From: Brachyspira hyodysenteriae ATCC 27164
GTDB taxonomy: Bacteria > Spirochaetota > Brachyspiria > Brachyspirales > Brachyspiraceae
Assembly (NCBI RefSeq): GCF_001676785.2
Contig: NZ_CP015910.2
Span: 1,860,001 to 1,924,000, forward strand
Direction: 5' to 3'
DNA: 64,000 nucleotides
Shown here piece after piece: positions 7,637 through 16,216 of the stretch. Position 1 is the stretch's first letter. Each line of letters begins with the position of its first letter. The translations under genes and the position numbers were made by a program. The notes under the pieces are model-generated. The model ran no database searches. It had not been told where the DNA came from and saw only the letters and a list, made by a program, of their open reading frames with translations.

Positions 7637-7995
7637 TTTGAACTTCTCCCCATAACTATATTTTTAAAAAATATACCTCCTTCTGCAGTAACAAAAATTA
7701 TTACATCAAATAACGATGCTGAAGATTTTGCAAAGTATAAATTTCTACTGCATTTATTTTTGATATTTTTTAGCAGGAATGCTAATAGATAAAATAGACT
7801 CTGTTTTTTATTATAAAAGCTGTAACCAAACTTTTTATTTATGATTTTCGATATTTTGAGAATTTGATTTTGTTTTAAATCTAGTATGCGATTAACACAT
7901 ACTAGATTTTTTATTATGTCGTTTTTTATTTTGAAAGAAAATTGTGAAACTCGTACCGCTTTCAATAATCTTTGAAAAGCAGTTAAAATAATCAT
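7633..7995 (-). CDS. Doubtful first reading frame of the mobile-element operon
   Basis: A 120-residue frame with no clear ribosome site ahead of its ATG and an unusual composition (LLKAVRVSQFSFKIK, then a hydrophobic tail SLFDVIIFVTAEGGIFF). It contains a perfect 12-bp inverted repeat and, near its end, a strong AAGGAGGT sequence with no start at normal spacing. The stretch may be an untranslated leader or regulatory zone rather than a gene. If real, its stop overlaps the next start by four bases. Confidence 0.35.
   Translation of the reverse strand: MIILTAFQRLLKAVRVSQFSFKIKNDIIKNLVCVNRILDLKQNQILKISKIINKKFGYSFYNKKQSLFYLLAFLLKNIKNKCSRNLYFAKSSASLFDVIIFVTAEGGIFFKNIVMGRSSK
7877..7909. repeat. 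Perfect 12-bp inverted repeat, possible operator or terminator
   Basis: Arms 7877-7888 and 7898-7909 are exactly complementary around a 9-nt loop. On the plus strand the right arm runs into a T tract, as in an intrinsic terminator, but no plus-strand gene lies upstream. On the minus strand it sits in the leader between the operon promoter and the first well-translated gene, where it could be an operator, an attenuator or an integrase-binding site. Confidence 0.6.
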
Positions 7996-8044
7996 TTAAA
8001 GGATTGAAATATTTTTTTGTATTTAAATTATTTCTCATAAATAT

Positions 8045-8073
8045 ATTATACTGAAAATTACTAAGTTTGTCAA
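8045..8073 (-). promoter_or_regulatory. Consensus sigma-70 promoter of the mobile-element operon
   Basis: Minus strand reads TTGACA (8068-8073), a 17-nt spacer, TATAAT (8045-8050): a perfect consensus pointing into the mobile-element genes. The spacer ends in ATTTTCAG, as at three other sites in this window (10586, 15986, 18313). Confidence 0.85.
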
Positions 8074-8097
8074 AATTAATTATGTGTATTTATTGTT

Positions 8098-8133
8098 TAT
8101 AAAGCAGGCACAAAACATGATGCCTACTTTATA
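8098..8133 (-). terminator. Hairpin terminator after the first DUF285-DUF4132 gene
   Basis: TATAAAG and AGGCA pair with TGCCT and CTTTATA around a 10-nt loop with one internal mismatch, 13-48 bp beyond the stop at 8146. No long T tract follows, but position and stem strength fit transcription termination. Confidence 0.6.
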
Positions 8134-8145
8134 AAACATAAAAAA

Positions 8146-10560
8146 TTAAAATAAATCTGTCAATCTAAAATCCCAAATCATTAATACCAATAAAGTATAA
8201 ATAAATCTTTTACTTACTTCTTCACCATTTTCATTAGTAAAATAAATATCTATTTTTACTCTGTCATGAAAATCAGTGTTTGAATTAACATTAGCATATA
8301 TACTAAAAGTATCTCCATTCTTTGATTTTAAAGAATAACTTGAAACAACATCATAGCCTACATACTCAGTATACATTCCATATCTTGCACCGAAAGCTTT
8401 GAAAGTACCATAAGCTATTTCTGAATTATCTATTTTTTCTAATTCGCTTTTCAAATTATCTTTATCCAATTTTATAATAGTTAATTGCTGTAAAGGCTGT
8501 GCTATTTCATAATCTTCAAGCTGTTTTCTCCATTTATTGATAATTTCATCGTCCATTTCTATAGGACTTGCCAAACTTACAAAACTATTATCATCAATTT
8601 TTACTTCTTCATCTTCAAAGTTTGAATAACTTCCGTCACCTGAATATCTGAAAGTAGTTATAAAATTAGAATCTTTGTCATATAGATTCCATATTAAAGA
8701 TGAAGCAAATCTATTCATAATAGCATTGTCTATAAAAATCTCTTTAAACAAATCATAACTGTATTTCTCACCGCTTGCTAATAAAACAGCCAAAAGAGAA
8801 GAAGTATTTTTCATAAAGGAAGGAATTTCTTTTCTTAATTTTGTTATTTCATCTTTTAAATCTTCCGGAAGGTTTTGAGGTGCTTTTTTAAGTTCCTTAT
8901 TATTTTTTATATCAAAAAGGCTCAAAGAATAATCACTATTCAAAATTAATTTATAATCTTCATTTAATACTTTTTCACCTTTAGAATTAAAGCTGAAATC
9001 AGGAGAAAATCTTAATTCAAACTCATTATAGCTAATATTCATTTTTTTAATAACTTCATCAATCAAATTATAAGCTTCATAACGTACTTCAGATTTTTTT
9101 GTATTAGAATATATTTCATGTAATATTCTAAGCGCATATTTACTTTCTATATTCAATTTGATTATTAAAAGAGAAAGCTTAGTATCTTTTTCTTTTTTAT
9201 ATATATTTTTTATAGCCTTATCTCCGCCATATATACCATAAATAAAAGCGGCTGTTTCTTTATTAGTTTCATTATAAATATTTTTAATAAACTCTATGAA
9301 TGATTCTTCATCAAGTAAATTAATTATATTATCAACTTGTGTTAATATTTTAATGTCTCTTTTGAGAACCAAATACTCTAAATATATATATTTTAAAACT
9401 TTATTTTCAACTTCTCTAGATTTATCTTTTATTAAAACCTTATAATTATCATTTATAAAGCTAACTTTCTTATCATCTTTTTTATTATAATTATTTTCAA
9501 CATACTTTTCTGCTTCTTCTATAGTTTTGAAATTATAATCATCAGTAACAGATGAAAGCTCTTTGCTATACTCTGTTTCTAATTTCTTTTTTAATGCCAT
9601 AACTTTTTTATTTGTGTCTTTTGATATCGAATTATATACTTCTCTAACATTTTCTTTTGTGATAGTTATATAATCTCTTGATACTAAATCATATTCTTCT
9701 GATATAAAATCATATTCATCATCATCATATTCTTCATTATTTTCGATAGGTACATAAACTTTGTGAGTACCATAAAATGCCTGCATATATACTCTAAATC
9801 TTAAAGGTAATTTTTCATAGAATCTTTCATAGTTAGCACAGAAATCACTAATATCTGATACTTTACTTAAATCCCAATTTGCTAATGAATCATAACAATC
9901 ATAGCTGTCAGTATACTTAAACATTGAGTACATTTTACTTAATTTTTTTGTATTCCATTTATCTAAAGGCTGATTAAAAGAATCAGCAGAATAAAACATC
10001 GCTTCCATAGTTTTTACATTAGATACATTCCAGCTATTTAAAGGCTGATTAAATTGTTTACAGCGGCAAAACATTTCATGCATATTTTCAACTTTTGAAG
10101 TATCCCATTTATCAAGCGGTTGATTAAAAGAAAGAGCAGAATGAAACATCGCTTCCATAGTTTTCACATTGGATACATCCCAATCATTAAGAGGCTGATT
10201 AAATAAATCACATGCATTAAACATATAACTCATATCTATAACTTTACTAACATTCCAATTATTTATATTTTGATTAAAAGATTTAGCAAGACTAAACATA
10301 CCTTTCATATTTGTAACATTAGAAGTATCCCATTTGTCTAAAGGCTCATTAAAACTAAAACATTCTCTAAACATCCATGACATATTCTCAACATTAGAAG
10401 TATCCCAATCTTCTATGCCTTCAAAATCTTTTCTTTGGCTTTTCTGAAAAAGCTCGCTCATATCTGTAATAAGGCTTGTATCTACATCACTAAGCTTTAT
10501 ACCGTCTGTAAATACTAAATTTTTTAATTCTTCTTTTGTTGCTGGCTTATGTTTTTTCAT
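8146..10560 (-). CDS. DUF285 (BspA-like) repeat protein fused to a DUF4132-like domain
   Basis: An 804-aa protein. Residues about 1-270 contain eight BspA-type (DUF285) units of about 25 residues built on W(D/N)xSxV-x-x-M-x-x-MF and FNQPLDKW. An acidic insert (EEYDDDEYDFISEEYD) follows. The C-terminal 500 residues are helical and end in a DUF4132-like block, recognised by SLASPIEMDDE and LEDYEIAQPLQQL. DUF4132 occurs in MolR/YehF-type proteins of unknown function. There is no signal peptide, so unlike classical surface BspA proteins this copy is probably cytoplasmic. An AGGAGG ribosome site precedes the ATG, and the promoter at 10586-10614 belongs to a repeat element. Close paralogue of the next gene. 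Confidence 0.85.
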   Translation of the reverse strand: MKKHKPATKEELKNLVFTDGIKLSDVDTSLITDMSELFQKSQRKDFEGIEDWDTSNVENMSWMFRECFSFNEPLDKWDTSNVTNMKGMFSLAKSFNQNINNWNVSKVIDMSYMFNACDLFNQPLNDWDVSNVKTMEAMFHSALSFNQPLDKWDTSKVENMHEMFCRCKQFNQPLNSWNVSNVKTMEAMFYSADSFNQPLDKWNTKKLSKMYSMFKYTDSYDCYDSLANWDLSKVSDISDFCANYERFYEKLPLRFRVYMQAFYGTHKVYVPIENNEEYDDDEYDFISEEYDLVSRDYITITKENVREVYNSISKDTNKKVMALKKKLETEYSKELSSVTDDYNFKTIEEAEKYVENNYNKKDDKKVSFINDNYKVLIKDKSREVENKVLKYIYLEYLVLKRDIKILTQVDNIINLLDEESFIEFIKNIYNETNKETAAFIYGIYGGDKAIKNIYKKEKDTKLSLLIIKLNIESKYALRILHEIYSNTKKSEVRYEAYNLIDEVIKKMNISYNEFELRFSPDFSFNSKGEKVLNEDYKLILNSDYSLSLFDIKNNKELKKAPQNLPEDLKDEITKLRKEIPSFMKNTSSLLAVLLASGEKYSYDLFKEIFIDNAIMNRFASSLIWNLYDKDSNFITTFRYSGDGSYSNFEDEEVKIDDNSFVSLASPIEMDDEIINKWRKQLEDYEIAQPLQQLTIIKLDKDNLKSELEKIDNSEIAYGTFKAFGARYGMYTEYVGYDVVSSYSLKSKNGDTFSIYANVNSNTDFHDRVKIDIYFTNENGEEVSKRFIYTLLVLMIWDFRLTDLF

Positions 10561-10585
10561 TAATTCCTCCTAATTTTAATACTGA

Positions 10586-10614
10586 TATACACTGAAAATT
10601 TTTAAGTCTGTAAA
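10586..10614 (-). promoter_or_regulatory. Promoter of the first DUF285-DUF4132 gene, formed by the end of repeat copy A
   Basis: Minus strand reads TTTACA (10609-10614), 17 nt, TGTATA (10586-10591), pointing to the ATG at 10560. The spacer contains the shared CTTAAAAATTTTCAG core. The -10 lies only about 26 bp from the start codon, leaving a short leader that holds the ribosome site. Confidence 0.6.
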
Positions 10615-10920
10615 TCATTTTATTGTTCTTTTTCCCGCCGCAAAAAGAACCAAAAAGTGCAAATATAAAATTCATACTGAATCACACTAATTTTGTTTTA
10701 TATGTAATATAAATTATTAATTTAAGCTATAATACAGCCCTTCGCCGAAAGCGGGCTGTGCCTGCTTCTCGCCGTAGGCGGGCTTCGCCTGTGGCACGCC
10801 AAAGGCACTTCCTTCAGTCGCAAAAGAAGTAGGGTACTGCACTCTGTGTACTTCGTAATGGCAAAGCCCTGCAAATATTAAAAATTCATTTTTGACAAAA
10901 TATAGTTATTTCAGTTTACT
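10586..10920 (+). repeat. MITE-like dispersed repeat, copy A (~335 bp)
   Basis: Matches the reverse complement of 18005-18341. Shared parts are: the left end (ACTGAAAATTTTTAAG), a hairpin with a 9-bp stem (10625-10633 with 10642-10650) around a CCCGCCGC loop, a GC-rich block at about 10791-10870 that is nearly identical in both copies, and the right end with TTGACAAAATATAGTT. The core at about 10737-10790 differs from copy B but is also hairpin-rich. The two ends are imperfect inverted repeats (ACTGAAA ... TGTCAA type). Each reads as a promoter pointing outward: minus at 10586-10614, plus at 10892-10920 (TTGACA, 17 nt, TTTACT). It fills the gap between the two paralogous genes and has no coding sequence of its own. 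Confidence 0.8.
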
Positions 10921-13493
10921 TAAAATAAATCTGTCAATCTAAAATCCCAAATCATTAATACTAATAAAGTATAAATAAATCTTTTACTTACTTCCTCACC
11001 ATTTTCATTATCAAAATTAATATCAATTTTTACTCTGTCATGAAAATCAGTTTTTGAATTAACATCAGCGTCTATAGTGAAAGTGTCTCCATTCTTTGAT
11101 TCCAATGAATAACTTTTAACAACATCATAACCTATATACTCGCTATACATTTCATATCTTTCACCGAAAGCCTTGAAAGTACCATAAGCTATTTCTAAAT
11201 TATCTATTTTTTCTAATTCGCTTTTTAAATTATCTTTATCTAATTTTATGACAGTTAATTGATTTATTGGCTGTGCTATCTCATAATCTTCAAGCTGTTT
11301 TCTCCATTTATCTATAGTTTCATCATTCATTTCTATAGGGCTTGCTAAACTTACAAAACTATTATCATTAATTTTTACTTCTTCATCTTCACAGTTTGAA
11401 TAACTTCCATCGCCTGAATATCTGAAAGTTGTTATAAAATTAGAATCTTTATCATATAAATTCCATATCAAAGATGAAGCAAATCTATTCATAATGGCAT
11501 TATCAATAAAAATCTCTTTGAATAAATCATAACTGTATTTTTCACCGCTTGCTAATAAAACAGCTAAAAGAGAAGCAGTGTTTTTCATAAAATAAGGAAT
11601 TTCTTTTCTTAATTTTGTTATTTCTTCTTTTAAATCTTCATTAAGATTTTGAGGGGCTTTTTTAAGTTCCTTATTATTTTTTATATCAAAAAGACTCAAA
11701 GAATAATCGCTATTCAAAATTAATTTATAATCTTTATTCAATTCTTTTTCACCTTTAGAATTAAATCCTAAATCAGATGAATATCTTAATTGGAATTCAT
11801 TATAACTAATATCCATTTTTTCCATTACTTCATCAATCAATTTATCAGCTTCATAACTAACTTCAGATTTTTTTGTATTTGAATATATTTCATATAATAT
11901 TCTAAGTGCATATTTACTTTCTATATTTAATTTAATTATTAATAGTGAAAGTTTAGTGTCTTTTTCTTTTTTATATATATTTTTTACTGCCTCATCTCCT
12001 CCGTATATGCCATAAATAAAAGCGGCTGTTTCTTTATTAGTTTCATCATAAACATTTTTAATAAATTTTATAAATGATTCTTTATCAAGTAAATTAACTA
12101 TATTATCAATCTGCACTAATTTTTTAACATCTCTTTTAAGGAGCAAATATTCCAAATATATATATTTTAAAACTTTATTTTCAACTTCTCTTGATTTATC
12201 TTTTATCAAAACTTTATAATCATTTATAAAGCTAACTTTCTTATCATCTTTTTTATTATAATTATTTTCAACATACTTTTCTGCTTCTTCTATAGATTTG
12301 AAATTATAATTATCTGTAACAGATGAAAGTTCCTCACTAAACTCGCTTTCTAATCTCTTTTTAAATGACAAAACTTTTTTATTTGTGTCTTTTGAAATAA
12401 GATCATATATTTCTTTGACATTATCTTTTGTAACAGTTAAATAATCTTTATAAGAACCATAAAATGCCTGAAGATATGCTTTAATTCTTAAAGGAAGTTC
12501 TTCATACCTTTTAAAACATAAATTACTCATTTCTGATACTTTATTTAAATCCCAGTTTGCTAATGAGTCAAAACTATTATAACCTTCAGCAAAGTCAAAC
12601 ATTCCAAACATTGTTTTTAATTTTTTTGTATCCCATTTATCCAAAGGCTGATTAAAAGCTTCAGTACCGCGAAACATACATTCCATAGTTTTTACATTGG
12701 AAACATTCCAGCTATTTAAAGGCTGATTAAATTTTAAAGCCTCATTAAACATCTGATTCATATTTTCAACCTTTGAAGTATTCCATTTATCTAAAGGCTG
12801 ATTGAATTTAAAAGCACTTCTAAACATACCTTCCATAGTTTTTACTTTAGATACGTCCCAATCATTAATAGGCTGATTAAAATTAACGCATATACTAAAC
12901 ATATAACCCATATCTTCAACTTTACTAACATTCCAATTACTTATATCTTGATTAAAAGCTTTAGCATAATTAAACATAGCCCTCATAGTTGTAACTTTTG
13001 AAACGTCCCACTTGTCTAAAGGCTGATTGAAACTTTCTGCTACCTGAAACATACCGCTCATATTTGTTACATTAGATACATTCCAGCTATTTAAAGGCTG
13101 ATTGAATTTTTTACAATTATCAAACATTCTAAATGTATCCTGAACATTAGAAACGTCCCATTTATCTAAAGGCTGATTAAAATCCTGACAATAATAAAAC
13201 ATAAAACTCATATGCTTAACTTTAGATACATTCCAATTATTAAGATTGTGATTAAACTTAGCTTTAGAACGGTTTTCATAACTATCATAACTCATATGGG
13301 CAAACATATAGGACATATCCTCAACATTAGAAACGTCCCAATCTTCTATGCCTTCAAAATCTTTTCTGGTGCTGTTATGAAAAAGCTCGCTCATATCTGT
13401 TATAAGACTCGTATCTACATCATAGAGTTTTATTCCGTCAGTATATACCAATTGTTCTAATTCTTGTTTTGTTTCAGGCTTGTATTTCTTCAT
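10920..13493 (-). CDS. DUF285 (BspA-like) repeat protein fused to a DUF4132-like domain, longer paralogue
   Basis: About 857 aa from the ATG at 13493 (an upstream TTG at 13496 is less likely; the GAGGAG site fits the ATG). It has the same architecture as the neighbouring 804-aa protein but with eleven DUF285 units instead of eight and without the acidic insert. The C-terminal ~500 residues, including SLASPIEMNDE and LEDYEIAQPINQL, are very similar between the two, and both end in the same LLVLMIWDFRLTDLF. No signal peptide. Tandem duplication followed by gain or loss of repeat units explains the pair. The plus-directed promoter-like end of repeat copy A would transcribe its 3' end antisense. 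Confidence 0.85.
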   Translation of the reverse strand: MKKYKPETKQELEQLVYTDGIKLYDVDTSLITDMSELFHNSTRKDFEGIEDWDVSNVEDMSYMFAHMSYDSYENRSKAKFNHNLNNWNVSKVKHMSFMFYYCQDFNQPLDKWDVSNVQDTFRMFDNCKKFNQPLNSWNVSNVTNMSGMFQVAESFNQPLDKWDVSKVTTMRAMFNYAKAFNQDISNWNVSKVEDMGYMFSICVNFNQPINDWDVSKVKTMEGMFRSAFKFNQPLDKWNTSKVENMNQMFNEALKFNQPLNSWNVSNVKTMECMFRGTEAFNQPLDKWDTKKLKTMFGMFDFAEGYNSFDSLANWDLNKVSEMSNLCFKRYEELPLRIKAYLQAFYGSYKDYLTVTKDNVKEIYDLISKDTNKKVLSFKKRLESEFSEELSSVTDNYNFKSIEEAEKYVENNYNKKDDKKVSFINDYKVLIKDKSREVENKVLKYIYLEYLLLKRDVKKLVQIDNIVNLLDKESFIKFIKNVYDETNKETAAFIYGIYGGDEAVKNIYKKEKDTKLSLLIIKLNIESKYALRILYEIYSNTKKSEVSYEADKLIDEVMEKMDISYNEFQLRYSSDLGFNSKGEKELNKDYKLILNSDYSLSLFDIKNNKELKKAPQNLNEDLKEEITKLRKEIPYFMKNTASLLAVLLASGEKYSYDLFKEIFIDNAIMNRFASSLIWNLYDKDSNFITTFRYSGDGSYSNCEDEEVKINDNSFVSLASPIEMNDETIDKWRKQLEDYEIAQPINQLTVIKLDKDNLKSELEKIDNLEIAYGTFKAFGERYEMYSEYIGYDVVKSYSLESKNGDTFTIDADVNSKTDFHDRVKIDINFDNENGEEVSKRFIYTLLVLMIWDFRLTDLF

Positions 13494-13734
13494 CAATTTC
13501 TCCTCATAATAAGTTTACATAATTATAATACAGATTTATAGTATAATATATATTTTATAATTTTTCTATATTTAAAAAGAATTTTACTTATTGTATCCGT
13601 AGTTTTACAAAAACAAATAACAATTAAAATTACATATTATAACGGACAATTTTTATTTTATTAATACATCATATTAGTACTATTGATGTAAATGTATAAT
13701 TATGATAATTATTTTAATTTTTTATAATTCTAGT

Positions 13735-15090
13735 CTATTTATGTTTGGCATTATCTATTATTTTTTTATAAGGCATTAAAATATATTCATTCATTTTATT
13801 TTTCATTTTCTTCTGAACTGAAGGAATGGATATTAAAGCACCTACTAATTTCATCTGAAGCATTTTCATTCTCTGCTTCTGAGGGAAATCATATATATTA
13901 TGTTTCTTATAATATTTATGATCTTCTTTCATAAGCCCCTGCATTACATATATTAAATCTCTGAATATTTTCATGCCTCCTACCCCATAGAAATTTTTAG
14001 GACGAGTGCATTTATTATCTATGGCATATTTCATGATAGAAGATAATTTTTCTAGTTCATTATATATATCTTTATTATAGTCATTAGCGATATGAGTTAA
14101 AAAATTTCCTCCTACTTCTGCACGCGATTCTATAAGTGTCTGCAAATTATATTCGCTGTCATAATCACCGCTTATAATATATCCTATAGGCATTCCCTCT
14201 GTAACTGTTCTATGTCCATTGCAAAATTGTCTATCTTCATAAAGTTTAAAGCTTGAATGTGTATAGTGATTTTCTATAGTAAATGCATATATAATGGCAT
14301 CAGCCTTTTGTATCTCATTTCGAAGAAAATCATCGAACCCATCTTTGTAAACGCATTTTCCTGTAATAGCACATCCGAAACAGCCTAAACATCCGCCATG
14401 AAAATTATACTCTCTTATATTTATCTCTCTTGTTTTATATGGAAAAATATTTTTAAAATCTTCTATAATATTTATTAAATTCTCATCATCTTTTGAAGTA
14501 TTGCTTAATATTAAAACATCTTTACTGCCGTCTTTATTTTCAATATTATTATTAAATCTTCTTTTGTATATAATTTTATCTTCGTATTTTAAATTAATGT
14601 TTTGTGTATATAGATTATTTTCTATAAAGAATATTAAATAATTAAAAAAGTTTATAGCATCATCCTGCCCTTCTTTTTTCATCAAGTCTTCCATATCAGC
14701 AGAAAGTCCTTTTATATATTTAAATCCTAAATCCAAACAATTTTCCTCTAAAAACTTATGAGCAGTTACATCATAAAAATGTTTTGATGTAGAAAACTGC
14801 GTTGCAAATTTATCTTTAACTTCTATATTATTTTCTTTTAATAATTCTATAAATCTATGAAGCTGATAAGGAACTAGAAAAGTATATACAGGATAAGAAA
14901 AAATTATCACATCTGATTTTTCAAATGCATCTTTTATTTCATTAAAATTCTTTTCATAATATCTTATTTTCTGCCCTACATTCAAAAATTCAAATTTATG
15001 TTCTATAAATAATTTCTCTAAAAATAATAATGTCTGTAATGTTATGCTATTATTTCCTTTAGGGCTTCCATTGATAACTAAAATATTCAT
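13735..15090 (-). CDS. Two-domain flavodoxin-like / NADPH-dependent FMN reductase family protein
   Basis: A 451-aa soluble protein with two flavodoxin-like modules. The first opens with MNILVINGSPKGNNS, the phosphate-binding loop for FMN, followed by SDVIIFSYPVYTF. The second starts near residue 185 (KDVLILSNTSKDD) and carries a four-cysteine cluster, GGCLGCFGCAITGKC, as in iron-sulfur flavoproteins, then ADAIIYAFTIENHYTHSSFK. The family transfers electrons from NAD(P)H or ferredoxin to small acceptors, often in oxygen or xenobiotic defence of anaerobes. TTGGAG precedes the ATG. The physiological acceptor cannot be told from sequence. Confidence 0.8.
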   Translation of the reverse strand: MNILVINGSPKGNNSITLQTLLFLEKLFIEHKFEFLNVGQKIRYYEKNFNEIKDAFEKSDVIIFSYPVYTFLVPYQLHRFIELLKENNIEVKDKFATQFSTSKHFYDVTAHKFLEENCLDLGFKYIKGLSADMEDLMKKEGQDDAINFFNYLIFFIENNLYTQNINLKYEDKIIYKRRFNNNIENKDGSKDVLILSNTSKDDENLINIIEDFKNIFPYKTREINIREYNFHGGCLGCFGCAITGKCVYKDGFDDFLRNEIQKADAIIYAFTIENHYTHSSFKLYEDRQFCNGHRTVTEGMPIGYIISGDYDSEYNLQTLIESRAEVGGNFLTHIANDYNKDIYNELEKLSSIMKYAIDNKCTRPKNFYGVGGMKIFRDLIYVMQGLMKEDHKYYKKHNIYDFPQKQRMKMLQMKLVGALISIPSVQKKMKNKMNEYILMPYKKIIDNAKHK

Positions 15091-15175
15091 AAATACAGTA
15101 CTCCAAAATATAATAACTTAAATATCACTTTATATAATAATATTAAATTAAAATAAATACAAATTATAAAATAAA

Positions 15176-15199
15176 GGCTGCCTTATATTTTAAGCAGCC
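15176..15199 (-). terminator. Intrinsic terminator after the class II aldolase gene
   Basis: GGCTGC pairs with GCAGCC, extended by TTA/TAA with one bulge. On the minus strand it lies 32 bp past the aldolase stop and is followed by a T-rich stretch. Confidence 0.7.
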
Positions 15200-15230
15200 A
15201 TTATAATTATATTTTAACGTATTTAATTTA

Positions 15231-15893
15231 CTATTTATTTTTATGCTCTACATTAAGCCCGTAATTATTAAACTTAGCTAAAACTATATCCATCTCGCTA
15301 TCAGATAGAACCTTATAATCACCAATACTTCTAACACCAATATACAATCTAGCTAAATTCTCAACTTCCATCATAACATGATAAGCCTTTTCCAAAGTTT
15401 CATCAGCAGCAAGAAGTCCATGATTTTTTAATATGCAAGCCTTATAACCTTTCATAACTTTTGAAATATTGTCGCATAATTCCTGAGTACCATAAGTAGC
15501 ATATTCGGCACAAGGAATTATTTTTCCTCCGGCAACTCCCACCATATAATGTATAGCAGGTATGCAGTCTACATTTAATATAGAAACCATAGATGAATAA
15601 ACAGCATGATTGTGTATTACAGCATTAAAACTAGGATTATCTTTAAGTATTGATAAATGAAATCTCCATTCACTTGAAGGTTTTTTATTTGGTTCTGGAT
15701 TTCCATTTCCGTCTACAAAAACAATATCATCTGGAGTCATAATCTCATAAGGCATACTTGTTGGAGTGATAAGCATACCGTCTTTATATCTTAAACTTAT
15801 ATTTCCTGATGTGCCTTGATTAACACCGTCTTTTCTCATATTTAAACAAGCATCTATAATTTGCTGACCTAAATCTTTTCTATTATCAGACAT
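15231..15893 (-). CDS. fucA: L-fuculose-phosphate aldolase-like class II aldolase
   Basis: Zinc-dependent class II aldolase/adducin family enzyme, 220 aa, close to the usual 215. The expected product splits L-fuculose 1-phosphate into dihydroxyacetone phosphate and L-lactaldehyde. Visible residues: phosphate-binding GTSGNIS (27-33) and TPTSMPY (43-49), catalytic E75 in PSSEW, and zinc ligands H94 and H96 (HNHAVYSS) and H158 (KNHGLLA). CAAGGAG precedes the ATG. It stands alone with its own promoter and terminator, with no fucose isomerase or kinase in the window. A related sugar-phosphate substrate is possible, since the family's specificity is broad. Confidence 0.85.
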   Translation of the reverse strand: MSDNRKDLGQQIIDACLNMRKDGVNQGTSGNISLRYKDGMLITPTSMPYEIMTPDDIVFVDGNGNPEPNKKPSSEWRFHLSILKDNPSFNAVIHNHAVYSSMVSILNVDCIPAIHYMVGVAGGKIIPCAEYATYGTQELCDNISKVMKGYKACILKNHGLLAADETLEKAYHVMMEVENLARLYIGVRSIGDYKVLSDSEMDIVLAKFNNYGLNVEHKNK

Positions 15894-16216
15894 TTTATCT
15901 CCTTGAAATATTTATTTTATAAAAGAGTAATCATTTATAATAAAAAATGATATTTATAGATTATAACATATTTATAATATTTTAATATATACTGAAAATT
16001 TTTAACTTTGTCAACTGCGAGCTGCAGCACCTTTCCGCACGGCACTGTTTCATCTTATCAAATGTCCACTATACGTGCTGCTGATTACTTATAATTATGC
16101 AAAATATATAATATATCATTACTAATAAAAAATACTTATTTACATTAACAATAAATAGTAACAAATTAAAAAAATATAAATATTTAAGTATAATTTTATA
16201 TAAAAAATTTTTATAA
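15894..16216. other. Intergenic region with fucA promoter and a GC-rich patch
   Basis: Holds the promoter at 15986-16014 and, right behind it, a GC-rich patch (16015-16085) that stands out from the AT-rich surroundings. The patch contains a short inverted repeat (GCAGCAC at about 16023, GTGCTGC at about 16075), so it may fold or be a remnant of a repeat. The remaining 16086-16216 is AT-rich with no convincing gene; the 67-residue frame there overlaps the end of the transpeptidase gene and looks spurious. Confidence 0.5.
15986..16014 (-). promoter_or_regulatory. Promoter of fucA with the shared repeat-end motif
   Basis: Minus strand reads TTGACA (16009-16014), 17 nt, TATATA (15986-15991), pointing to the fucA start at 15893. 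The spacer AAGTTAAAAATTTTCAG nearly equals that in the ends of repeat copies A and B, but no second end is visible nearby. Confidence 0.75.
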
